Source of the DNA: Allolobophora icterica
Taxonomy: Eukaryota > Annelida > Clitellata > Crassiclitellata > Lumbricidae
Length of the DNA: 64,000 nt
Assembly (NCBI GenBank): GCA_963556255.1
Contig: OY744611.1
Span: 32,745,103 to 32,809,102 of the forward strand
Direction of reading: 5' to 3'
In this document: in pieces, positions 24,501 to 36,500 of the stretch
Layout: every line of letters starts with the position of its first letter
How positions within the stretch are numbered: the stretch's first letter is position 1
The notes under the pieces: generated by a model
Seen by the model: only the letters and a program-made list of their open reading frames with translations
What the model was told of the DNA's origin: nothing
Databases searched by the model: none
Program-made: the position numbers and the translations under genes

Positions 24501-27500
24501 TAATGTTCAAGTTACTGGAAAAGTCACCCCAGCATACATTCATTTGTTCAGGACATTTGTATTTTTATGTCTGGACTCACCCTGATTGTGATGTGCTCAT
24601 CAATTTTACATCAAGGCATACTGCGATTAATGCCTTTTGTATTAAGAAAGGTGTGCCACAGAAATTCCCATCTGCTTAGAAAAGCTCTCTGCCGAGGCCA
24701 GACAGACAAGAACAGTTTTCATCTTTGGATTAAAGTGCATATGCTGCTGTGGCCAAACAAAGAGAAAAGCCAATTTTGTCACCTCACTGAAACCAAATGG
24801 GTGCACATAGTTCAACCTGGTTCTTAATAGATGCCGGTGTCTTAGAATGCAACCATACCCATTATGCATCAGTGGCTTGTTTTGTAACGCTATGAGGCAG
24901 CTGTAGAATGGTTACTGTGTAGGGATCTTGAACCTGGAACAAGTTCTTCATGCACAGTTGAACCAAATTGAATTGAAGCCATTAAATACGTACAACATAT
25001 TAATATGAGCCTCCGCTTAGAGGTCACTGTGTAGGATAGAAAGCGAACTTCAATTGATACCTTTAGCATTGAGATAATGGTGCTATAGTTATTAGATTAT
25101 AGCCCTTGAGGAAGTCCTTACATGATTTCTGCAATTTGTTTGATTTGTTGAGCACATTTTAAGGCACTATAAAAATACAAACTAGTAAAAATATTCCTAC
25201 GTCGACTATGGTTTCAACTGAATCGACTATGAATTGATGCCTTGTGGATAATGTATTGACACTACAAAAAGCATTAGATTACATTGAAGACTTTTTAAAA
25301 GTGCTGAAGACTAGTTTGACTTTGATTGTGTATAGTTGTAAAAAAATAAAAAGGCTGTTTTGCCAGTTGAAGGTGGGAGTGCTACAACAGACTGCAGTCG
25401 ACTGGTGGCCTGCTTCTCGGCACTCTACATCTTCTGCAAAGTGAAACCGGAATTCCTTATTCCACACTGCAGCGATCTTCATGTCTACCTTGATTACGAT
25501 ATTATGGTAAACTGTCTAGCTTTTAATCTTTACTTTCTTCCTTGGCTAGCTTTCTTAAAGTAATGCATTTGAACCTACCTAAATATGCTATGTTCACTCC
25601 TCGAGTATAAGCTACGGTTCACCATTACCTTTTGCTCTGTGAATTTCTTCACTCTGATATTCAGTTTGCATCATAGATAAGACTTGCCCCTTTCAGGATG
25701 TGGTGACTGATGGGATGTGCGCCCGAAGGTACACATCCATCGAGTGTCTTGATGCAGCTTCCGTCACCAGTTTGGTGAATGCTTTAGGGCCCTCGACTTC
25801 TTCCCCCGTGGTCGGGGATTCCGGTTTTCACCATGCACGCACCAGGACTGCCCACTCCGGACATGACGAGAGGGCATGTCAGGAACTGCTCGTCTCTTCA
25901 TCCAACCAATGGACCTCTGCTACCTTAAGATTGAAGTGTTGTATCTCCCAGTTCAGCATGAAACTTTGAAAACAAAATTTCTGCACTTTTATAATATGTA
26001 TTTTCAATTATAACATTAACTGTTTGAGTTTTAACATTAACTTCCCCTACATATAATGTTGTCAGGTGCAGTGAAGTATAACAGTGCTTTAGTACATGTT
26101 GCCAGTGAGTTGTAAACATCTGTGGAATAATGTTAATACATTATTTGCTGGAGTACCACTCCCATTCAACTCTACATCCCACACTCAGTACATGAACAAC
26201 AATGTAAATTTGTAAATAAAAATGATATCTTGTTGTTTCATTGCTGTAATCATTTTTGTACTAAGTGCTGCTGATGGTCCTTCAATCTTGGGATTGTGCT
26301 TCTGAGGAATTTCTGTAAGGGTGTATGTGCAAAAGTGTACAATTTTTACATTATATTGAAACTCTATGAATTTCTCATCTTCTCATTTATTTCAGCCTCA
26401 AATGGACAGTGTTATCCGTCACCATGCCATCCACATCCTTGAGATGGTTTTACCGCTTCTGATAAAGCCAGATGAGGGTCTGCTGACGCTAATTGAGGGT
26501 TACCTGATGAAACTGATACTTAGTCAAGGAATGTTGGTATGTGCTTTGTCAAAGGATTCTTCTTTTCTTGGTTGTCTTAGTTATCGTTTTCATTTTGTTT
26601 TTAGCCCTAGGTATAAACGCTGTTTTGGGAACAAGGTATTAGTTGAGGATCAGAAGCGTTATCTAGAACTTTTTTTATTGCAGCTGAATTACAGTGCCTC
26701 AGATGATTCACTTTACTATTGTTAGTAATGATATTATTATTATTGCTATCAATATTAGTACAGATATTTATAAAACACAATATTAAAGAAGAACCTCAAA
26801 GGCATATGCAATGTCTGCATGACTGCAGTGCCCATAGTAACTATGGATGTGCATGTCTCGCGAACAGTTGGACTTTAAGTGTTAATTCTGTCGGCTTTCT
26901 AATGCACACTTGCTCTGCTCCAAATATTGAAAGTGCTAATATTTCGCATGTTGGCTGATGCATTTGGACGGACCTGGAACAATCTTCCCCTGAAACTACA
27001 TACCTTTTCAACCACAAAATTTTAGCCTAGTTTAAGTTTCTGGGTAGGCATGCTGAAAATGCATGTTGAAAATGCCTTTGAGAGATCCATAAAAGGTGCT
27101 GAAATATATGTGTTGTTTGAATCCTTCCTGCCTTCCTTCCATCCATCCTTGCTTCCATCCTTTCATCCTTCCTTAAGCCCGTGGACTATGTGCCCACTGG
27201 AGTCAGTCACACACCGTGTTCTTCCATTCAGTTCCCGTTCCATGTATCATCTAAAACACATGTTTTTTCTTACGCTGTTTCTTTTTGTTTGCAGATCGTT
27301 CAGCGCAGTTTCAGTTGTCTTGCAACACTTATTAAAAGCGTTACACATAACTATGAACCAGTTCAGTGCTATTTTCAGCGTTTTTTCCGTAAGTCACTTT
27401 TCTATTTATTATATTTATTATCTTATCTTACTGTTATATTTTATTAGGTCTTATATTAACGTACTTTATCTTAAATTATCTTTCCTTACCTTACTTTATC

Positions 27501-30500
27501 TTAAATTATCTTTCCTTACCTTACTTTATCTTAAATTATCTTTCCTTACCTTACTTTATCTTAAATTATCTTTCCTTACCTTACTTTATCTTAAATTATC
27601 TTTCCTTACCTTACTTTATCTTAAATTATCTTTCCTTACCTTACTTTATCTTAAATTATCTTTCCTTACCTTCCCTTTATCTTAAATTATCTTTCCTTAC
27701 CTTCCCTTTATCTTAAATTATCTTTCCTTACCTTCCCTTTATCTTAAATTATCTTTCCTTACCTTCCCTTTATCTTAAATTATCTTTCCTTACCTTCCCT
27801 TTATTATTCTGGGATGCAAATTTGGTCACTGAAGGTGTTAATGGTGTGTTTTGTTGACATTCATGTGTCAGGTCTTCTGGTTTATCTGACGATGGAGCAT
27901 AAGAATAATTCGTCGAATTCTGTCCTCAAGACAAGTCAACCAATGCTGCTGCGCTCTTTGTTTATTGTTGGTCTCCTGTGTGAACACTTTGTATGCGAAG
28001 ATTTTGATGAAGATGTGGTAAGGAGAGAAGTTTTCCTATTAATTTTACATCATCTTATCATTTGTTAATTTATTTATTTGGAATTCACTGTCTAGTTCTC
28101 TGCATTTTATAGTATTATTTAACAGTTTAACAGCAAGCGGCATCACTTTTAGTACACTTTCTTTTCACTGGGTCTTTCGCACTGGGAGCGCCTCTGATTG
28201 ATGAGCACTGTGGGAGGCGCTTTATAAATATATGGATACAATACAACAATACAATATGCTCGTTGTTAAAGTGTTAAGACAGTTTATAAAGCGCAAGAGA
28301 GTAAATAAATGCACCATGAATGTGATGAAGTAGCTATGTACTAATAAGATGACATAAAGAGGTAATTTTATTCAGCATTTTTAGAAAGCTCTACCATGGC
28401 ATAAGTGTTGATTTCCCTAACCCACCGATTATCCACCGATGTTTTCTTAAACATTTTACGATTTTTACTGATTTCACTTGAAGTGAACATCCATAGATGC
28501 ACTTTGCATTGTGACAGTGGTGCTATAGAAGTTACTAGATTAGATAAGAACTTCATTCAGAGCACTTAGATAGCTACTGCTGAGGGAGTTCTGCTCACAG
28601 ACGATCATAGCCCAACCTTGACAAAAAAGCAGTTTTCAGGTGTTCATAAAAGGTGTAGCAAAACTGGCAAGAAGACAACACAGGTTCACAGAGTTGTTTT
28701 ACAGAGGCTAAGAAAATGAAGTCGCTTATGCTGGTGGTTGCTAAACTTTTTAGATAACAGATGATTGGTTTATGCATGTTATTGTATTTTCACCGGTGTC
28801 AGTATACAGGCCTGGTTTGGAGGGAAACATTTACATTATTTACTCCAGATGACTCGGTATAATCATCAAGATCTGTGTATTTGAGATGCGTGTTAGCGAT
28901 GTCAGTTGCTATCTCCATCCAGTGCATCCACCTCATGCTCAACCCTATTCCCCCAATTATTCTCATCATCACTACTATCTTTGTTCTGGAATACCAATTT
29001 GCAATTGTTTGTTGCTATAACCATGCTTTTTGCTGATGGATTGCCTAAATCAGTGAGTTGTCATGTTTACCATGACATAGAGTTGCTTGAAATTATGGCA
29101 TAGACAGGTTTATGTAACTGCCAGTACTGCAAATCATAATGTAAATTCAGTATGTATATAGCACCCTCATTACGTACTGGAAAACAACCGTGCATGGTGT
29201 AAAAGGGTAACTTTGCTATGTAAATGATCAGATACTTATAGACATGCTAACTGAGAATGGTTGCTGATTGTTGCCTTACCGTACCTTTGTGTGTTTTGTG
29301 TTATATTATTATTTGCTAATTTCTTGTAGGAGGGCCTTTCAGATAGAATATTCCACACTTTGTTCTACTTCACACATCACGAAGTCGAGGAAGTCCAGCA
29401 CAAGGCTCTCACTGCTATAGGTACTAAACGAAGCATTGTTTAAACTTTCAGTGTCATGTGGTAGCCAACCAACCAGTTGAGCACACATGTTGTTGTACAG
29501 GATGTGTATCTTCCAGCCACCACAAACCAGTTAATGTGCAAGGGCCTTGATCAAATCCTTCACACTTGGGTACTGAGTTAATGCTTGTCGTTGGACAATA
29601 TTACTATATAATTATATAAGGAATGTATAAGCTTTTTATTTCAGTCAGTTTTTTCATGTGAACATGTTGAACTTATTCCTGCCTCACTTGTGGCCATCTG
29701 GTGACAACATGGATAAATATAATGCCAAACATTAACGAAGCATCGTTGGACAATATTACTATATAATTATATAAGGATTGTATAAGCTTTTTATTTCAGT
29801 CAGTTTTTTCATGTGAACATGTTGAACTTATTCTTGCTTCGTGCCTCACTTGTGGCCATCTGGTGACAACATGGATAAATATAATCCCAAACATTAACGC
29901 TGTTCATTGACCTGTAAATCCATTATTGAATATCATATAACAGTCTGATATCTGTAAAAAGCATACATTAAGTCTTCAAATGATTGAATTTTTTATCATA
30001 CTTTTTAATTTTATATCAGTTAGTCATATTTTTAACCTGATAGATACATTTTCATCAGACAGCCGAATTTATTATGAAATAGTCAACCACATTATTTTAT
30101 TGTGTACATGTCTTTAAGAGGTGCTATATAAATTTTCTGAGTGAATGAATGTTGTTGTTATCTTTGACTTTCAGGTCACATGGCTATTCGCCATTCAGAC
30201 TTTATGCTTGGCAAGACTCTAAAGGATCTCTACATTCAGTTGTTGACCGACTCCGGATCGTCCGTGCGACTTTGCTGCCAAGTCTTGAAAAATATTCAGA
30301 TGTATCTGGCTGAAGAGGAAGGCAAGATGATGAAGGCCGATAAACGCTGTACGTACAACAAGGACTTGATTCTGGAATCTTCTGTAGTGCCATTCTCATA
30401 AAGCACAGTGCTTCGTTGAATTGTTGCTTTTAACTGAAATTGCATTCTGATATCACAGCCCATTTTTATTGTATAGACACTTTAGTTTCACGGACCATAC

Positions 30501-33500
30501 AGCCGCAGACTTGCTCGATCACATGTGTAGTGCCACTGAATTAGCTGCAGGTCTCCCTGATACAGTTTTGTGCATTGAGAAATTTCAGGTTTACATTACC
30601 TGATAAATTACAATAATGAATGTCTTGCCTTCAAAAACCTTGCGTTGTGTGCAATGCTGCATGTGGGTTACTTCTATGTTTTGTGTATTTTGTTGCATCA
30701 GGGAAAGACATGCGTGATCAGATTTCCCTAAAGGAAATGGCAGACATACAGTCTGGGTGAGCAGCAACATCTGTTACCTGGTTGTGTCCACTGTAGATTA
30801 CCGGTATTTGGTATACGTACTATGAGCACCTCTGAAATATTCTCTTTGTCTCTGTCTGTCTGTCTCTGCGTTTGTCTCTTTCTCTTGTGTCTGTCTTCCT
30901 TTTGCTTTCTGGAGATCTGTATGTCTGTCTCAACCTCTGTCCTGGGCCTTTTTCCATGTAGTGTGCAGCCCAATGCTGCCTTGTTCTGAATCCTTTTTGA
31001 TTAAAATAGTTCTCAAATCCAAAACTGTCTTGTTTAATAGAAATTTATCTGTTTTATTATCCTATGTTAGCTTTAGTGACAGTTTATTAGTCGGTTGGTT
31101 AGCATGGGACACAGTAGCCAGTTGTGGGACATGGTAGGTAATTGGTTAGAGCGTTCACCTTGTAACGTACAGGTTTGAGCTTCCCTGAGATGGTTATACT
31201 GTGTAGAGACCTTGAGTAAATTCTTCACTCACAGTTGCTCAGCGCCATCGCCTGATGCTTAATTAGGTAGTGGTGCTTAATAAATATGTAATAAATAAAT
31301 TAAAAAGTGAGCATTTTCTCTGTGATGAAGAGTGTCTGAGCCTTTCCTGACACGAGTACTACTTTGTAGGGATCATCAGGAAGTCCTTTATGTACAAATG
31401 CATACCCACTCAATTAAAGCTTGTTTAAATACAATACAATATCAAAAATATAGATATAAAGCTAAATATATTAGTAGTATATAGATATAGGTATAAGTAA
31501 CAGAAATAATTATGTACCTCTAGATAAAAAAGATATAAAAAACAAATGAAGTAAATTTCAGAAGTCCTGAAAGTTCCTATATAATGATTGGAATATATTT
31601 TGATTTTTGTGCTTGTTTCAATGTAGAATGGCTAGCGCAATCATTCAGATCTATCTTAAGCACGTCCTCGAGTTGTTCTTCTCTGCCGATATTGGGGTTC
31701 GATCAGTGGCTCTCGATGTCATCACCACCGTTCTCCATCAGGGTCTCATTCATCCAGCTCAGGTTTCTCCATCTAATTCTAATACTGCTTACCTGGTGTT
31801 TTTTATCATCGTTATCTGAATATTGTGAAACAGTGGCCGGGTCTAAACTAGTTCTAATCAATGATTTTGTTTTGCGAATGTGCTTTTGCTTAGAAGATTT
31901 GATCTGTTGATGCCTTGTGCTTTACAGTAACGATGCTATAGAAGTTATGGATTAGATTACTTTGTGTTTGTGTACTCGACATTTATCTAGTGCCTCGTAG
32001 GAACCGCTCAAAGACACATCTGGCCTCTTCATAAATGATGGTATAATTCAGTGAGAAGGATGAGTTCATCAATAGGTGAATGAGGCTCAAGTCTCCATTG
32101 GAAGGTGCTTACACTGACATAGAATCAGACCAGTGGATTCATGACTTTGATTGACTGATAAAATTTTCAGGATTTCTGGGGTCTATTTATTGCACCTAAT
32201 ACATATTGCACCTAATACATATGCAAGATCAGTAGAACAGAATCTTAGGGTCAAGACAAAAGTGTAAACAACTTCTTGAGATATGCTGTCTGCTCAGCAG
32301 TCTCGAACCTGCAATTGTTAGATTGCAAACCTAGAGCATTACTGGATAGACCACCATGCCACACAAGCAATGACACCATCAAATTCTCAGCTTGTAACAA
32401 GGAGTGTGTAAGTTAGACATCATTTTGACAACCAGCCATTATGCCACATTGTTCACTACAACCTGTATGTATTCTGTCTTAGTGTGTGCCTTACCTTATC
32501 TGCCTGGGATCAGACTGCGATCCTGCGATCAGTCACAAAGCGGATCATTGGTTGAAAGAAATCGACAAGAAATATCCAGGTTTCATTCAGGTGAGGCATA
32601 AGATCATTGGGAATTTGCTAAGGTAGGCAGGGATGTCTGTTTTTATGCTTTGTCATTTGATAGTGGTGCTACATAAATGATCTCATCTAATGACTTTTTG
32701 TAGAGCTGTTATATCATAATCCACAAAGCATCAGTTGATGGTTGATCAAGGGTTGTTCAGAGTTCTTTGTTGATATTGCACTGGGAATGAGGAATGATGC
32801 AAATGGTAAGGCTTTGCTCACAGAAAGATCTCAAGCTACATAGGTGTAATGCAAATATCTGGAAATTCTGAGAAATATGACACTTTTTTGACCAACCATC
32901 AGTTGCAGTTCAGTTGTGACCTTCTGCAGCACTTTCTTTCAGGCAGAACTTGATGAGGTTTAGGTGATCGAGACAGAAAATAAAAAATAACTGCACTTGA
33001 ATTCATTTGGCCACTGCTAAGTTTTTTTCTTAAGCCTGAAGACTTGAGACTTAAGCCTGAATTAACATTCTGTAGATGAAGGCTCTGCAGGGAATCCGTT
33101 TGTCATATCAACTGCACCAGAAACTGCAGGGCTCTGCTGCAGAACCCATCCGAGGGCTGCGTCCTACGTCGAAACCCAGCTGCCTTAACAGTTATGTCTA
33201 TACGCTGCTGAGGACAAACCGAGGGCAGAGGCGGTTCTTCCTCAACTCTCTTCTTAAGCTTTTTAATGACACTCAGGTATGTTTTAAGATAATTATTTTA
33301 TGAGCACTTGTTATGTGTGTCAATTTATAGCAATTTATAGTTAAAAGGCTCTCATGTCTTACTGGAACATAGGGGAGGTGCTTGTTGCCTACTTTTTGGC
33401 CCTTAGCCAGCAATAGGTGAATCCCAAGTCCTGGTCACAGTAGCTTAGTACTTGCCATCTTGTTCTCAGCCAGTACTAAAGCTTCCGTACTTCTTCTACT

Positions 33501-36500
33501 TGTCTACTTCCCTACCAATGCCAAATTATGCTGTGTAGTGACAGAGCAAGTGTGTATGTTTCTAGCAGGCTAAAACCTGCAATTGTTAGTTTACAGGTCT
33601 TAGTGCACAACCAATAGACCACTGTGTTGCACAATTTGTTGTGCACCATAAGCAATTTTGTTTAATTGCAGTAAATGTATTGACTGACATTACAAAGTTT
33701 GACAAAGAAACTGCCGATAAGAGTAGTAAACTTATACAGAGCCCATTGAATTTCTTGTACAGTATAAACACCAGAATCAAAAACACATGGGATTAGTTCT
33801 TGGTTTGCTGGCATCCAAGGTTTTTGTTGTGTATGCTTGTTTTACCTTTGCCATTCGGAGAAAAAAGTCTGATACTTTAAGTAAGTAAGTAAGTAAGTTA
33901 GTATGTTCTTTAATGAACCACCTGCAAACGCACTGTGGTTAGAACAGACATACCTTTGTATGTCTGTTCTGGCTATTTATATAGAGCCTTTCATGACCCC
34001 ACTTAGGCACTTTAATTGCAATTATGATGTGTAGACTGTAGAGGTTTGTTTTGTTTGCTGTTTTTGTTTCGGATTTCTAGGATACAGAATTGAGGGAGTT
34101 GGTGTATGTTGCTGATTGTTTTTCCGGCTTCCCTTTCCAGCAGCTGGATGAGGTTCTGTTCGTCATCCACCAGCTGGATGCTATCGTTTCCATCTCAGGG
34201 TCAAACGTCCTACAGTCTTACACTAAGGCATGTGGAATCATCTTAACTGGGTGGGTGGGTGGATGAGTCGATGGATGGGTAGGTGGATGGATGGATGGAT
34301 GGATGGATGGAATGAGAGTGACTAGGTGGATGCATTGGCAGCTAAATTGCTGGTTGCATAGTTGCCAAACAACTGATTCACTGACTCACTCATTAACTAA
34401 TATCTTTAATTAATTAAGGATTCATTTGTTAATTACCACAGATCTTTTATCCAAATGAAGAAGACAGAGTGAAAATGGAAGACGAAGATGTTGAAGAAGA
34501 CTTGGACAGCCTTCTAGGTAAGATATTTGGCAAGTATATGTATGATGGGCCCCAACAATATTGTCAGTTGCATTGCCACACATGTTAAATTTACCCACTC
34601 TACCCTACCTTCTGGTTTCACTGACCTAATGGATCTCAACTGAGCTTCTCCAATGGATTGTAATTCTTGATTGTAGTTTCACTTGAAGCAATGATTGATT
34701 GATGATTTGTTCATTATGAAAATGGCACTATAGAAGTCAACAGATTAGATCATACTGCGTTAGATATGATTGCTAGAAATAGTAATTAACTTATTTGTTG
34801 ATTGTTTACTTCATCATTTCTTTCTGGATTTGTAGATCCTTAATTTTTTTCTGTTAGCTTTTAAATTAGTTTTTGTTTGTTTCTTCATTTATTTTCAATT
34901 TAATTTATTGTTGTCTAGTCTCTATTCATAAGTTGTTATGCTTGTTCATATCTGTTTGTTATTCTGGATTTTTTTTTCAGATTGTTTGCCAAAAGATGTC
35001 TCGCGGCTAAAGAGGTTGTACGTAACATCTATGCGATACCATCTTCTGCTGATTCTGAAAAAGCATCTCAAGTCAACATATGGAATTTCAGACAAGTGAG
35101 TCATAGTAGGATGTATATTGGTTAGAATGCTGGGCAGTCAACGTGTCCCACTCACTTGTTCAGACCATCCTCTAACTGGACTGGATAAAGCCCAGTCCAC
35201 TGGGAAATGGTCATAAAGAAGTTCTAAAACAGATTGTGAAAACTTTAAAGAGGTCATATTTTAAAGGCAGGTCAATAGAAAATTGTTCATCATGAAATGT
35301 ACCATTGGATATATTGCCTCTCATTATGTGACAGAATAGCGGATTAGTTTGACCACTCCCCTATTTAAACGGATTTCTATTATGATTGTTATTATTATTA
35401 TTGTGCATTTATTAAGCAACACTGTCTCATGACCAAGCTTCAATCAATGGTACTGAGTAACTGTGAATGAAGGACTTGCTCATGGTCCCGACATGGCAAC
35501 AATCTCGGGAGGCTCGAACTCAGAATCTCTGGGTTACCAAGCAAGTGCTCTAACCAGTTGGCTACCATGTCCCACACTTTGTGAGTTCAAGCCTCTCCTG
35601 AGATGGTAACTGTGTAGGAACCTTGAGCATATTGTAGATGTATACCGTGTTACAGCACCATATAAATTGTCATTATTATTATATCCTTCATGCGCAGTTG
35701 CTCACACCATCAGTTGATGCCTTGTCACAAGCTAGTGGCACTTAATAACTGCAGAAATAATACTAAGAATGATTTGGCCCTGTATGCTATGCTGGATCTG
35801 CTCCTGGCTCCCAGGGTCTTACCTATCTGTTATTTACTTCCTGGCGTCATCACCTATCATTCCTAACCTGCTCTTCCTTACAGTACTAGACAGTGATGCA
35901 TCCAGTGAAGAACATGACAATTTTATCATTGGCTTGGCTTCCACCCTCCCCCAGTGAATGCATGGCTGGATAACTGATTACCATACATTACTTTAGATTA
36001 CTTTACATTGAAATGCAATACTTACATTTGAAGGACAATACAGCAGTACTCTCCAGCCGATGGTGCCAAGTTGTATGACAAGCCGTTGAATGTAAAGAAT
36101 AACGCTAAGTTCAATCCAACGACAGCGATCGATGTTCTCAAGCAACCAGATGTATCACGCACAGAACTAGTGGAAGCATATCTCAACGTAAGTACAAGGA
36201 CGAGTCCTTGAGGGAATTTTAAAAGGTGCAGTATAAATTTAAGGAGTTATGGTGATGGGTGATGAAGACTATGATGATAATGATTGTGGTGATCTGTGAA
36301 GAGGATGGCAACTATGAGGGTAATAATAATGATGATGTACAATGATAATGATGAAAAACGATTATGATGATGCATGAAAATGAGGAAGAGGAGGAGGTTG
36401 ATGATGATTGTGGTAATTGATAATGATGAAGAGGATTAAAAGGAGAAGGCTTGCAATTATAGAGGCAGTGTTTACTATGACAATGAAGATGATAAGCAAT

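Larger units (their letters stand above)
15296..25506 (+). other. NIPBL: NIPBL exon map, exons 10-22
   Basis: Exons are 15296-15428, 16132-16214, 17009-17138, 17700-17855, 18150-18239, 19463-19713, 20189-20288, 20923-21021, 21945-22091, 22540-22674, 23289-23444, 24205-24313 and 25367-25506. All have canonical AG acceptors and GT donors, and the phases add up exactly. This part encodes the central HEAT repeats, including the strongly conserved blocks at exons 17-20 ([11 protein letters not shown] and [14 protein letters not shown]). Confidence 0.88.

Noticed and set aside
27050..27685. 211-aa frame
   Set aside because: Its second half is the 30-bp minisatellite and its first half overlaps NIPBL exon 24 in another frame.
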